Assembly: GCA_023426125.1 (NCBI GenBank)
Contig: JAFABI010000063.1
Span: 124,001 to 188,000 of the forward strand
Origin: Bacillota bacterium
GTDB taxonomy: Bacteria > Bacillota > Clostridia > Acetivibrionales > DTU013
Length of the DNA: 64,000 bases
Direction: 5' to 3'
Below the pieces are notes generated by a model. The model was not told the DNA's origin, did not search any database, and was given only the letters and a program-made list of their open reading frames with translations. The translations under genes were made by a program, and so were the position numbers. Numbering within the stretch: the first letter of the stretch is position 1; each line of letters opens with the position of its first letter. Of the stretch, positions 26,813 to 34,709 are shown piece after piece.

Positions 26813-27784
26813 ATGAATGAAAAGATATTTGTCGAAATTAATGGAATGAAGCAGGGTATGTTTTTACAGAGTGAAAATATTGAAAACCCGGTGTTACTGT
26901 TCCTCCATGGTGGAGCCGGTTCACCGGAAATTGCATTTACCGCGCAATATCCTACGGGGTTTGAAAAAATATTTACTGTTTGCTGGTGGGAGCAACGTGG
27001 CAGCGGAATGTCGTACAGTCGTAGCATTACAAAAGAAGAAATGACAATAGGGCAGATGATTTCTGACACAATTGCGGTAGCCCATTATCTGAGGAAACGG
27101 TTTAATAAGGAAAAGATATATGTTATGGGCCATTCATGGGGTTCACTGCTTGGTGTACTTACAGTACAGCAAGCACCGCAGTTTTTCCATGCTTATATTG
27201 GCATTGGTCAGGTAGCAAGGCAATTAGAGTCCGAGCGTCTGGCCTATACCTTTATGTTGCAGGAATTTCGTAAAACAAACAATAAAAAGATGATACGCAA
27301 GCTTGAAAAATTCCCCATTGACAAGGGCGGCGAAGTAAGCATTCGATACCTTGGTGTGCGAAGTAAAGGCATGATGAAGCTTGGTATAGGCATTATGCAT
27401 AATTGCACCTCAATGATGGAATGCGTTATGATTGTACTCCGTTATAAGGGATATACTTTAAAAGAAAAATTTAATTTCCCCATGGGAAATAGTTTTTCCC
27501 TTAAATACTTTTGGGGTTTTGTACTTCAAACCGATTTAATTAAGCAAGTGACTGAATTAAAAGTGCCTGTATATATTTTTCAAGGCAAGTATGACTATCA
27601 AGTATCTTATGTTGTTGCAAAGGAATTTGCAACAGCGGTAAATGCGCCTGTGAAGGGCTTCTATACATTTGAAAATTCAGCGCATAGTCCTTGTTTTGAA
27701 GAACCTGAAAAAATGTGTCATATTTTGCACACAGATGTCCTGCAAGGGAAAGTTGATTTATCAGACAACATAGAAATTATCTAA
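26813..27784 (+). CDS. Alpha/beta hydrolase
   Basis: This 323-residue protein has the alpha/beta hydrolase fold of the proline iminopeptidase/epoxide hydrolase type. The nucleophile elbow is GHSWGS (Ser near residue 105), the oxyanion loop is FLHGGAGSPE (near 29-38), and the catalytic His is in NSAHSPCFEEPE near residue 290. A cap domain lies between. There is no signal peptide. GGGGGGATGG precedes the ATG. It is 62 bases upstream of a flavin oxidoreductase gene, so the two may be co-transcribed. Substrate unknown; peptide or ester hydrolysis is likely. Confidence 0.85.
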   Translation: MNEKIFVEINGMKQGMFLQSENIENPVLLFLHGGAGSPEIAFTAQYPTGFEKIFTVCWWEQRGSGMSYSRSITKEEMTIGQMISDTIAVAHYLRKRFNKEKIYVMGHSWGSLLGVLTVQQAPQFFHAYIGIGQVARQLESERLAYTFMLQEFRKTNNKKMIRKLEKFPIDKGGEVSIRYLGVRSKGMMKLGIGIMHNCTSMMECVMIVLRYKGYTLKEKFNFPMGNSFSLKYFWGFVLQTDLIKQVTELKVPVYIFQGKYDYQVSYVVAKEFATAVNAPVKGFYTFENSAHSPCFEEPEKMCHILHTDVLQGKVDLSDNIEII

Positions 27785-27846
27785 GCATCCATGTGCTTTA
27801 CCTTTCGTACACTAATTTATTGTTACTGCATAAGGAGAAAAATGGT

Positions 27847-28893
27847 ATGTACGATATAATAATCATTGGCGCAGGACCGACGGGTTGTGCCGCCGCCCGG
27901 GAATTGGCCTGTTCCGGTTATCATGTGTTATTGGTTGAAAAATTCAGGATGCCAAGAAACAAATCCTGCTCCGGTGTCCTTATAAAAAAATCAATGGATT
28001 TGGTCCGACAATACTTTGGGGAGGATGTCCCGGAATATACCACGTGCAGACCGGCCGATAACCGGGGCATGATTTTTACCAATGACAGGGGCCAGGAGTA
28101 TCGTTTTGAACAGGAAGGACTGAATTTATGGCGCAGTTCCTTTGACTATTGGCTGGCAACAAAAGCCGCTGAAGCCGGCGCCGAGTTGCGCGATGAAACC
28201 GCCGCCCTGTCGTGTGAGGAACGAGAGGATTGTGTTCTGGTCCATCTCAAGGGCACCTCCTTATACTCCGAAAAAGCAAAATTGGTCATTGTATGTGACG
28301 GTGTTGTCGGCTCTGTCAAACGAAAGCTTACCCATACTCCCCAGAGCTACATAACGACTTACCAAACCTTCAATAAGGGTTCCGCAGATTTGGACTATCA
28401 TTATTTTTATGCCTATTTGCAGCCCCGGCTTTCGGAATACGATGCGTGGTTCAATGTAAAAGACGACTATCTCATTTTTGGCGTATCTGTTAAGGATACA
28501 AGCAAGCTGGAACATTACTATTCCGAATTTATTGCCTATATGGAAAAGCACCACGACACCAAAATTAAAAAGCAGGAAAAAGCCGAAAAATGGCTTATGC
28601 CGTGCATTATGCCCGGATGTCCCATCGAATACGGAATCGGTAAAGTGCTGTTTGCGGGTGAAACCGCAGGGTTTCTGAACCCTATGGGTGAAGGTGTCTC
28701 GGCCGGGCTGGAATGCGGGTATGTGGCTGCGAAGGCAATTGAGACAATAGATTTAAACGGAGGTTTGGATATGAAATTCGTATATTCGGCCTATAAAAAC
28801 AACACCGCCGCATTACGGGCCTATATGCAGCGGCAATGGAATTTCGTCGCAGGTATGGCAAGCACATTCGACCACATGAAGTTAAAAGTATAA
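27847..28893 (+). CDS. FAD-dependent geranylgeranyl-reductase-family oxidoreductase
   Basis: This 348-residue flavoprotein begins MYDIIIIGAGPTGCAAAREL, the FAD-binding dinucleotide fold, followed by the CSGVL motif near residue 41 that is common in geranylgeranyl reductases. The second FAD motif, VLFAGETAGFLNPMGEGVSAG (in part), is near 270-290. The ATG at 27847 was preferred to the longest frame because AAGGAG precedes it. Members reduce double bonds in isoprenoid chains of archaeal lipids, chlorophyll or menaquinone. The polyprenyl synthase and terpene synthase genes lie 1-3 kb downstream, which supports an isoprenoid substrate. Confidence 0.8.
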   Translation: MYDIIIIGAGPTGCAAARELACSGYHVLLVEKFRMPRNKSCSGVLIKKSMDLVRQYFGEDVPEYTTCRPADNRGMIFTNDRGQEYRFEQEGLNLWRSSFDYWLATKAAEAGAELRDETAALSCEEREDCVLVHLKGTSLYSEKAKLVIVCDGVVGSVKRKLTHTPQSYITTYQTFNKGSADLDYHYFYAYLQPRLSEYDAWFNVKDDYLIFGVSVKDTSKLEHYYSEFIAYMEKHHDTKIKKQEKAEKWLMPCIMPGCPIEYGIGKVLFAGETAGFLNPMGEGVSAGLECGYVAAKAIETIDLNGGLDMKFVYSAYKNNTAALRAYMQRQWNFVAGMASTFDHMKLKV

Positions 28894-29084
28894 TGGGAGG
28901 TTACTTAATTATATGGCCCTATCTTGCTTCCAAGGTCATTCCCGATTAATATGGCATGCAGTCTTCCGTATATTCATTCAAATATCTCTATAGCATTATC
29001 TTTGATCGGCCGTTCCATCCGGTCGGTTTCGATTAATATTTTTCGCTTTTCTGCCCTGTTACTACAGCACAGACTTCATAGCTT

Positions 29085-29507
29085 CTACGTTTTGATGGTA
29101 AATTCCGCTTTGCACACGGGGCAGGTTGCCTGCAGCCTGCCCTTGTTTCTGGGCAGCCGGAGAGTGTTTTTGCAATTTTTGCACTTGACAAAAACGAAAT
29201 GCTTTCTTTGCTGGAGCCTGGCACCATAATTGCCTGCCGATTTTTGCAGGGACACCAGCCCCTTTGCAATCGCTCCGCTTACGGGAGCCAGAAGCTGCCT
29301 GACACCGGCCGTCATCCGTTCAAAGGTCTGGAGCTCCTGCTTCCGCTTGTCGATATTCCTGGAGGTCACTCTGAACGCCGAGTACCCCAGCAAGCCTACT
29401 CCCAATATCCATACATATTCAACATTTAACAGGATAACCGACAAAAAGACCAGAACCAGGGTCAGATTGTCTATTCCATACCTTCCGGCAAAAAAGTTGC
29501 GCCACAT
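29085..29507 (-). CDS. Membrane protein with C-terminal zinc ribbon
   Basis: This 140-residue protein has two hydrophobic helices at its N-terminus, a basic linker and a C-terminal four-cysteine zinc ribbon (CKNCKNTLRLPRNKGRLQ, then CPVCKAEF). The start is set inside the longest frame because GGAGGGG stands 8 nt before this ATG. The ribbon resembles the zf-ribbon found at the ends of Firmicute membrane proteins of unknown role, and of rhomboid- or DnaJ-associated proteins. It lies opposite the isoprenoid genes on the other strand and may be unrelated to them. Confidence 0.75.
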   Translation of the reverse strand: MWRNFFAGRYGIDNLTLVLVFLSVILLNVEYVWILGVGLLGYSAFRVTSRNIDKRKQELQTFERMTAGVRQLLAPVSGAIAKGLVSLQKSAGNYGARLQQRKHFVFVKCKNCKNTLRLPRNKGRLQATCPVCKAEFTIKT

Positions 29508-29698
29508 CGCCAACACCCCTCCAAAAAATAATCCTCCAATGCCTGTTACGACCGTGAAACAGTTTATTTTCCGGAAACAGCGGGACGGAACGTTCGCGAT
29601 CTTTCCGGAAACCACCATCGTTTACGTTCCTTTTTATTCTATCATAAGTATTTGATTATTGGGGCAAATTAAGGAAAAATATCGAAGGGATTGACAAC

Positions 29699-30700
29699 AT
29701 GAGCATTACCTCACAGAAAATAAAGACCGACCTTAACCGTATACTTGATAAAGCCGGGACCTGGCCGGAATTGAATGCAATTGAAGCGGAAATCCATCAT
29801 TCGCTTTCGGACAGCGAAGGAACCATCAGAGAAATGTGTTCACACCTGGTCAGCTCCGGCGGGAAAAGGTTGAGGCCCCTTTTAGTCCTCTATTGCGGGC
29901 TGGTTTTTTCAAATCCGTCCAAGAAGCTGGAAAAGGCCGCAGTTGCAGCAGAATTGATACATATGGCAACGCTGGCTCACGATGATATTATCGACGATTC
30001 CCGGATGCGGCGCGGCAAACCTACCATTAACCAGCTCTGGGGCAATAGTTCCAGTGTCCTGTGCGGTGATTTCCTTTTTGCCAGAGCCTTCGGCATCTTA
30101 TCGGAAAACAGGCTGTATCAAAGCCTCGCATTGATGGTGGAAGCCATTGACAGCATGTGCAACGGAGAAATCCGGCAGGCTGAAAACCGGTTTAAAAATA
30201 CGATGAGCCTGGAAATGTACTTTGAACAAATAACAAAAAAAACCGCCAGATTCCTTGAATGCTGCTGCAAATCCGGAGCCTCCATCGGCGGCGCCGATGA
30301 TATCCGGACGGCGGCAATGGGCAATTACGGGCTGAACCTCGGTCTCGCCTTCCAGATCATCGATGATGTCCTGGATTACTGCGGCAATGAAGATATTATG
30401 GGCAAACCAAAAGGGGAAGACCTGCGCCAGGGGATCATTACCCTGCCTGTCATCCTGCTGCAAAATAGTGATAAATATGGCCTTGTGGCCAATGAGATCA
30501 TCAATAAAAAGCTTTTTACCGAAAGAGATTGTGCTGTCTTGCGGGATTTGCTGGTAACTACGGGCTGCATTGATCAATGCCGCAGCATGGCCCTTTCTTT
30601 TATTGACAAAGCCGTAACGTGTTTGGAACCTCTACCTGACACACCTTACAGGGATGCCTTGATTCATCTGGCAGAAATGCTGCGGTTCAGGGAGAATTAG
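29699..30700 (+). CDS. Polyprenyl diphosphate synthase
   Basis: This 333-residue enzyme extends allylic diphosphates with isopentenyl diphosphate. Both aspartate-rich motifs are present: the first as DDIIDD at residues 95-100, followed by RMRRGKPT, the second as FQIIDDVLDYCG near 220, and the substrate-binding GGKRLRP at 54-60. The small residue pattern before the first motif (Ala/Thr/Leu/Ala) suggests a long-chain product, such as hexa- or heptaprenyl diphosphate, by analogy with HepT. It converges on the DUF2600 terpene synthase gene with a 3-base gap. It could supply C30-C35 chains to that enzyme as well as to menaquinone. Confidence 0.9.
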   Translation: MSITSQKIKTDLNRILDKAGTWPELNAIEAEIHHSLSDSEGTIREMCSHLVSSGGKRLRPLLVLYCGLVFSNPSKKLEKAAVAAELIHMATLAHDDIIDDSRMRRGKPTINQLWGNSSSVLCGDFLFARAFGILSENRLYQSLALMVEAIDSMCNGEIRQAENRFKNTMSLEMYFEQITKKTARFLECCCKSGASIGGADDIRTAAMGNYGLNLGLAFQIIDDVLDYCGNEDIMGKPKGEDLRQGIITLPVILLQNSDKYGLVANEIINKKLFTERDCAVLRDLLVTTGCIDQCRSMALSFIDKAVTCLEPLPDTPYRDALIHLAEMLRFREN

Positions 30701-30703
30701 ACG

Positions 30704-31735
30704 CTACAGCTTATTTAGCCTTCTTAGCAGCCTGCATAGGTAAAAATAAAGGAAGGCCTTGCCGCCGCCTTTTTTCAACAGAGCCCGGCTTGCCTTCCTT
30801 TGTGCCCCTTTTGCAGCCTTTGGGTCCGACAGATACATTGCCAGAAGCCCCCGGATTACGGTATAATGAAATTTCGGGTAAGGCAGGACTGCGCATGCAC
30901 GGAAGGAGTTTTCAATAAAACAGGCCATTCTCTTTTCACATTGCCTGCTGTCCGTATAATATGCGGTAAAGTTCAAATCACCGGAGCTCAAATCCTCCTC
31001 GGCGTCAATAAAATAATCCAGCAAAATATGCAAGCCGCAAACCCAGGGAAAATAAGCCTTCACCATCAACCCGGCGTCTTTTTGCTCAAATTCCGGGCTG
31101 TGTGCGGCGGCAATCAAAAAAAATATTCCCAGAGTGGAACCGCAAGCGGCGGAAAACTCCCACCACCCAATGCCGGAATATTCTGCTGCGTATGCTGCAG
31201 CCCATTCTTTCAAGGCTTCCTCCCGCTTATTGAATTCAAGATGCTTATAGGTCTGAAGCCGGGAATAGAGTTCGACAAATTTTAAAACCGGTTCAGCGAT
31301 TTTATGGTAGGAAGGCAGCTTCCGCAGCAAGTCCCTGCAAGCCTCAACAAGCTTTCTGAGGTATAAGCCGTCGCATTTGTAAGGATAGCTGCAGTAATAA
31401 TCGTGGATAATCCCCTCAGGCTTGACTGCGTCAAACATGGCCAGATGAAGCTCCCTGAAGGCAGCCCCATCGGTAACGCCCGCCCTGTCGCAAAGATTAT
31501 CCAGGTAATCGCTTATCGTTTGAAATGCTACGATAAAGCGGACTGCGTCCTTAAGTGCAGTTCCGGGGTATAAGGCATATATGCTGCCTCCCTGGGCATG
31601 AAATTTCTTTTTTCCGATACTTGAAAGCGCTTGTTTTTTTAATTCATCGTCGCCCGCCAGACTGCAATCTTCAATCCACCGATTTAATTCGGTATCCACC
31701 TCGGGCAGGACTTTTTTCAGGAATTCCCTAATCAA
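30704..31735 (-). CDS. DUF2600 family terpene synthase (YtpB-like)
   Basis: This 343-residue protein matches the DUF2600 family, whose studied member YtpB of Bacillus subtilis cyclises heptaprenyl diphosphate to tetraprenyl-beta-curcumene. The Asp-rich signature of the family appears as TISDYLDNLCDR near residues 71-82 and a second acidic block as LLDYFIDAEEDL near 239-250. It starts with TTG and a weak ribosome site. Its 3' end nearly touches the polyprenyl synthase gene on the other strand, and flavin oxidoreductases lie on both sides. Enzyme class is well supported; the product is inferred. Confidence 0.85.
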   Translation of the reverse strand: MIREFLKKVLPEVDTELNRWIEDCSLAGDDELKKQALSSIGKKKFHAQGGSIYALYPGTALKDAVRFIVAFQTISDYLDNLCDRAGVTDGAAFRELHLAMFDAVKPEGIIHDYYCSYPYKCDGLYLRKLVEACRDLLRKLPSYHKIAEPVLKFVELYSRLQTYKHLEFNKREEALKEWAAAYAAEYSGIGWWEFSAACGSTLGIFFLIAAAHSPEFEQKDAGLMVKAYFPWVCGLHILLDYFIDAEEDLSSGDLNFTAYYTDSRQCEKRMACFIENSFRACAVLPYPKFHYTVIRGLLAMYLSDPKAAKGAQRKASRALLKKGGGKAFLYFYLCRLLRRLNKL

Positions 31736-31915
31736 GCTTAATCCGCTTTGGCTTTTTATCGCTTACACTTCCTTCCATTGCAGGTTTTTAATGATTTTGC
31801 CCAATTTCATGAAATTCAATAACCTGCTTATATTTTCCATTTAATTTCCTTTGTAATAAGTCAATGCTTAGGTGGAATACTAAGCTATAGATTATGTTTC
31901 CAAGGGAGGAATTTG

Positions 31916-33019
31916 ATGAAAATCGCTATCATCGGCGCCGGGATTTCAGGATTATCCTGTGCAAATGAATTGGTCCGATTGGGTTTCTCACCTGTGATTT
32001 TTGAAAAAACACACCAGTTGGGAGATAAGCCTGGCAATTTGCTAGCTTGCCTCAGGCTTTTCATGAGAGGCTTCCGGACTCCAATGGAATATATCTGGAA
32101 TCACTACGGCATGAATATTTCACCGCTGCATCCCATTAAGGAAATGATCGTAAATACGCAGGGAAAAACCTTAATTTCAAAAGCAAGCCATGGATATGTC
32201 TTCCTTAAAGGAATTTCGGAAAATTCGATTGAACATCAGCTGGCATCCCATTCTAATCTAAAAATCATCTATGACAGCATGATTGATATCAATAAAATTA
32301 AAAATGAGTATGAACATATCGTGGTAGCAATGGGTAATAATGACGTTCCCGCAAATTTGGGCATTTGGAACGACAGTCTTAAGTCCGGAATCCGTATTGC
32401 CAAGCTTTCCGGTGATTTCAAGGTCAATACCATGAACATGTGGTTAAACAAAAATTATGCGAGGAATGGTTATGCTTACCTGCTGCCAAAAAGTCCGGTT
32501 GAAGCCGAACTGGTACTGGCTGTTTCCGATATTGACAGGAATGATCTGGATTTCTACTGGAAGATTTTTACGAAAAACGAAGGCCTTAACTACACTATCC
32601 TTAAATCCGATGATGTCAACTACACGATCGGTTATCCGAATACCACAAAGTTTGGAAACCTTTATTTCGTGGGAAATAATGGAGGCATGATCGATAACTT
32701 CCTTGGCTTTGGAATGATCAGAGCCATAGAAAGCGGAATTCTGGCAGCCCGTGCCATCGCTGGAAATCTTGATTTTGACCGGCTTATGCAGCCTTTAATC
32801 AAAAATGTAAAGCAATTGGGGGAATATAGAAAAATGCTGAATTTGCTTACAAACAAGGATTATGATACGGACCTTGCAATCCTGAGATTACCGGTTATCA
32901 AGCATATGGTATATAATAATCCCCTGTATAAGGCAAGGTTCGGTTTATTGGCCCCCAAAATCGTAAGCACCTATAAAATCTATAAGAAAAAATTACATAG
33001 TAAACGGCCGGATACCTAA
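31916..33019 (+). CDS. FAD-dependent oxidoreductase, geranylgeranyl-reductase-like (paralogue B)
   Basis: This 367-residue protein begins MKIAIIGAGISGLSCANELV and is a diverged copy of the protein encoded at 20948-22027. Both show the central WLNKNYARNGYAYL-type block, the following LVLAVSDI strand and the GFGM-type FAD site (FVGNNGGMIDNFLGFG near 255-270). The ATG follows GGGAGG by 6 nt; a TTG one codon earlier is less likely. It is divergent from the YtpB-like terpene synthase gene across 180 bases. A desaturation, reduction or hydroxylation of a polyprenoid is a reasonable guess. Confidence 0.78.
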   Translation: MKIAIIGAGISGLSCANELVRLGFSPVIFEKTHQLGDKPGNLLACLRLFMRGFRTPMEYIWNHYGMNISPLHPIKEMIVNTQGKTLISKASHGYVFLKGISENSIEHQLASHSNLKIIYDSMIDINKIKNEYEHIVVAMGNNDVPANLGIWNDSLKSGIRIAKLSGDFKVNTMNMWLNKNYARNGYAYLLPKSPVEAELVLAVSDIDRNDLDFYWKIFTKNEGLNYTILKSDDVNYTIGYPNTTKFGNLYFVGNNGGMIDNFLGFGMIRAIESGILAARAIAGNLDFDRLMQPLIKNVKQLGEYRKMLNLLTNKDYDTDLAILRLPVIKHMVYNNPLYKARFGLLAPKIVSTYKIYKKKLHSKRPDT

Positions 33020-33037
33020 CTTATTCATCCGGCCGTT
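33003..33037 (+). terminator. Strong hairpin at the end of paralogue B
   Basis: AACGGCCGGAT and ATCCGGCCGTT form a perfect 11-bp GC-rich stem with the stop codon in the loop. No T-run follows. The next 350 bases hold no gene except the small one at 33394. Confidence 0.6.
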
Positions 33038-33393
33038 ACCCTGCTCTCCCGGAGCAGTTTTTCCTGCTTTGGATCAACTGTGTTTCCTCATGCTTTCCTT
33101 ACCCGATTCTGGTCCTGCTTTTAATTTCCCTTGGGACTCATTCCTTTCCGGTAATCTATATATTCAACCCTTTCGGGATTGTAATTTATATATACCACGA
33201 ACTTCAACGGCAAAACAAAATTTTCAGAAATAATTCGCTATAATTTGACATATTTTTGTAATCATAATTTAACTGTAAAAGCACGAAAATATTCTTTATA
33301 ATAATATTATATTCGGCAATATTTTGGGCGAATATAATGATGGAAGGAAAGCAGCAAAAGAGAAAGCGTACTTGTTCAAGGCAGGTGAGAAGT
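33038..33393. other. AT-rich intergenic region
   Basis: There is no supported gene here. The minus-strand open frame across it has no ribosome site and no recognisable content. The right half is very AT-rich and may hold promoters for the small membrane protein gene. Confidence 0.4.
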
Positions 33394-33516
33394 ATGGAAA
33401 GGCTAACGAAATACGTCAGCGGTTTGATTGAATTGTTTCTGCTGGGAATTATTTTCCTTATAGCATTGCCTTTCAGGGTATTGTACAGTCTGGGCAACCG
33501 CCTGGTATCCAGGTAA
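33394..33516 (+). CDS. Small single-helix membrane protein
   Basis: This 40-residue protein reads MERLTKYVSGLIELFLLGII and continues FLIALPFRVLYSLGNRLVSR. One hydrophobic helix (about 10-30) is flanked by basic residues. GGCAGGTGAG precedes the ATG at good spacing. A longer in-frame start at 33337-33339 adds a basic leader but lacks a ribosome site. It is orphan and unrecognised. Confidence 0.5.
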   Translation: MERLTKYVSGLIELFLLGIIFLIALPFRVLYSLGNRLVSR

Positions 33517-33730
33517 GGCCGGGACGGGTTTTGGTCCGCTTGATTATTTAGGTGAAATTGACAGTTCAATTTGCAGGAATTTTAATTGCCAGACATGCAG
33601 TGTTGTAGTATAATAATATCTGCGCGTTTTTGTGGACTCTTTCAGGAAGGGCAATGGAAAGCTTCTCCTTTTGCACACGCGGCTAAAGGTTGGATTTCCG
33701 GCATGGACTTTAAGATCGGGAGGGTTGAGC

Positions 33731-34216
33731 TTGAAAGATATTCCTGTTCCGCTTCATCCCCATGAGTGGTTCATGAGACAGGCATTGAAGGAAGCCCAGA
33801 AAGCACGCGGCAAGGATGAAACTCCTGTAGGCGCCGTTATCGCATTGCATGGCAGAATTATTGCCCGGGGCCATAACGAAAAGGAGCTAAAGAAGGATTC
33901 CACGCTCCATGCGGAAATGACTGCCATAAGGAAAGCCAGTAAACGGCTTGGCTCCTGGCGGTTGAACGAATGCGACCTGTATGTGACCCTGGAACCCTGT
34001 ACCATGTGTGCGGGAGCCATGATTCAGTCAAGGATACGCAGGCTGTATATAGGGACCATGGATCCCAAAGCCGGAGCCGCAGGCTCGGTGCTGAACGTAT
34101 TGCAGGTGGGAAACTTCAACCATAAGGTGGAAGTGGAATATGGGCTTCTTGAGAAGGAGTGCTCGGATATTTTGAAGGATTTTTTCCGGGAGCTCAGGGC
34201 AAGGAAGCAGAACTAA
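33731..34216 (+). CDS. tadA: tRNA-specific adenosine deaminase TadA
   Basis: This 161-residue zinc enzyme converts adenosine to inosine at the wobble position of tRNA-Arg(ACG). The zinc and proton-relay motif HAE is at residues 60-62 and PCTMC at 99-103, the standard deaminase signature, and the length is normal. The TTG start was chosen because GGGAGGG stands 6 nt before it; the longest frame would add 33 residues absent from the family. It is the last gene of the host chromosome before the tRNA-Ser insertion site. Confidence 0.95.
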   Translation: MKDIPVPLHPHEWFMRQALKEAQKARGKDETPVGAVIALHGRIIARGHNEKELKKDSTLHAEMTAIRKASKRLGSWRLNECDLYVTLEPCTMCAGAMIQSRIRRLYIGTMDPKAGAAGSVLNVLQVGNFNHKVEVEYGLLEKECSDILKDFFRELRARKQN

Positions 34217-34257
34217 AAAGTGCGTGGCCAGGCACATAAAACTTAATAATTATACAC

Positions 34258-34298
34258 GGAAGAGTATCAAAGTGGTTGTAACGGCCCTGACTCGAAAT
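34258..34298 (+). pseudogene. Degenerate 5' part of a tRNA-Ser gene
   Basis: These 41 bases match the first 41 bases of the intact tRNA-Ser at 34461 with about 8 mismatches, including the whole CTGACTCGAAAT anticodon region. The acceptor and T arms are not preserved in order, though a GAGTTCGAAT-like stretch occurs near 34365. It looks like a decayed copy left by an earlier insertion at the same site. Confidence 0.6.
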
Positions 34299-34420
34299 GT
34301 AATCGGCCAAGTGGAAGTCCGTACTCCGCGAACCCTTGAAACATCAGGGTTTTCAATGCTCCCGGAGTTCGAATAACCTCAGTTTTTTCGGCTGTTCTAT
34401 CCGGGTTCTATCCGAGGGCA

Positions 34421-34449
34421 TTGAAAGTTCTATCAAAACGTGGTATCCT
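34421..34449 (+). promoter_or_regulatory. Promoter of the tRNA-Ser gene
   Basis: TTGAAA (34421-34426) and TATCCT (34444-34449) with 17 nt between them lie 11 bases before the tRNA. Confidence 0.55.
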
Positions 34450-34460
34450 TTTTCTTATTT

Positions 34461-34549
34461 GGAGAGGTATCGAAGTGGTCATAACGGGGCTGACTCGAAA
34501 TCAGTTTGACGGCAACGTCACGTGGGTTCGAATCCCACCCTCTCCGCCA
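34461..34549 (+). tRNA. tRNA-Ser (CGA), ICE attachment gene
   Basis: The type II cloverleaf has an acceptor GGAGAGG/CCTCTCC, anticodon loop CTCGAAA with CGA, a variable arm, TTCGAATCC in the T arm and an encoded CCA. Integrase, excisionase-like and transfer genes begin immediately downstream, so its 3' end probably serves as the left attachment site of the element. Confidence 0.93.
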
Positions 34550-34550
34550 T

Positions 34551-34592
34551 GAAAGCCTGTAACCGCAAGAGGTTGCAGGCTTTCGCCTTTTC
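34551..34592 (+). terminator. Terminator after tRNA-Ser, inside the element
   Basis: GAAAGCCTGTAACC pairs with GGTTGCAGGCTTTC (one G-U) around a 6-nt loop, followed by GCCTTTTCT. It begins one base after the CCA end. Confidence 0.75.
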
Positions 34593-34709
34593 TATTGCCT
34601 CTCGCTTTTCCGCTTCTTCCGGTGTTTGTTCTATCCACAAGCATCACTCCCCCCCTTGCAATGACTGGCTTTCAAGGCTCTTAGTTCTATCCGGCTGTGC
34701 AATCCCGCT

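Larger units (their letters stand above)
34394..34692 (+). repeat. GTTCTATCC direct repeats around the attachment site
   Basis: Four perfect copies of GTTCTATCC occur at 34394-34402, 34405-34413, 34628-34636 and 34684-34692, and a variant (last base A) at 34427-34435. Two perfect copies are on each side of the tRNA. Spacing and position suit arm-type binding sites of a tyrosine integrase. This role is inferred. Confidence 0.5.

Noticed and set aside
20948..33019. A compact, single-operon terpene biosynthetic cluster
   Set aside because: The genes are on both strands, with tRNA-Arg, a surface protein and other unrelated genes between them. Only a loose neighbourhood is supported.
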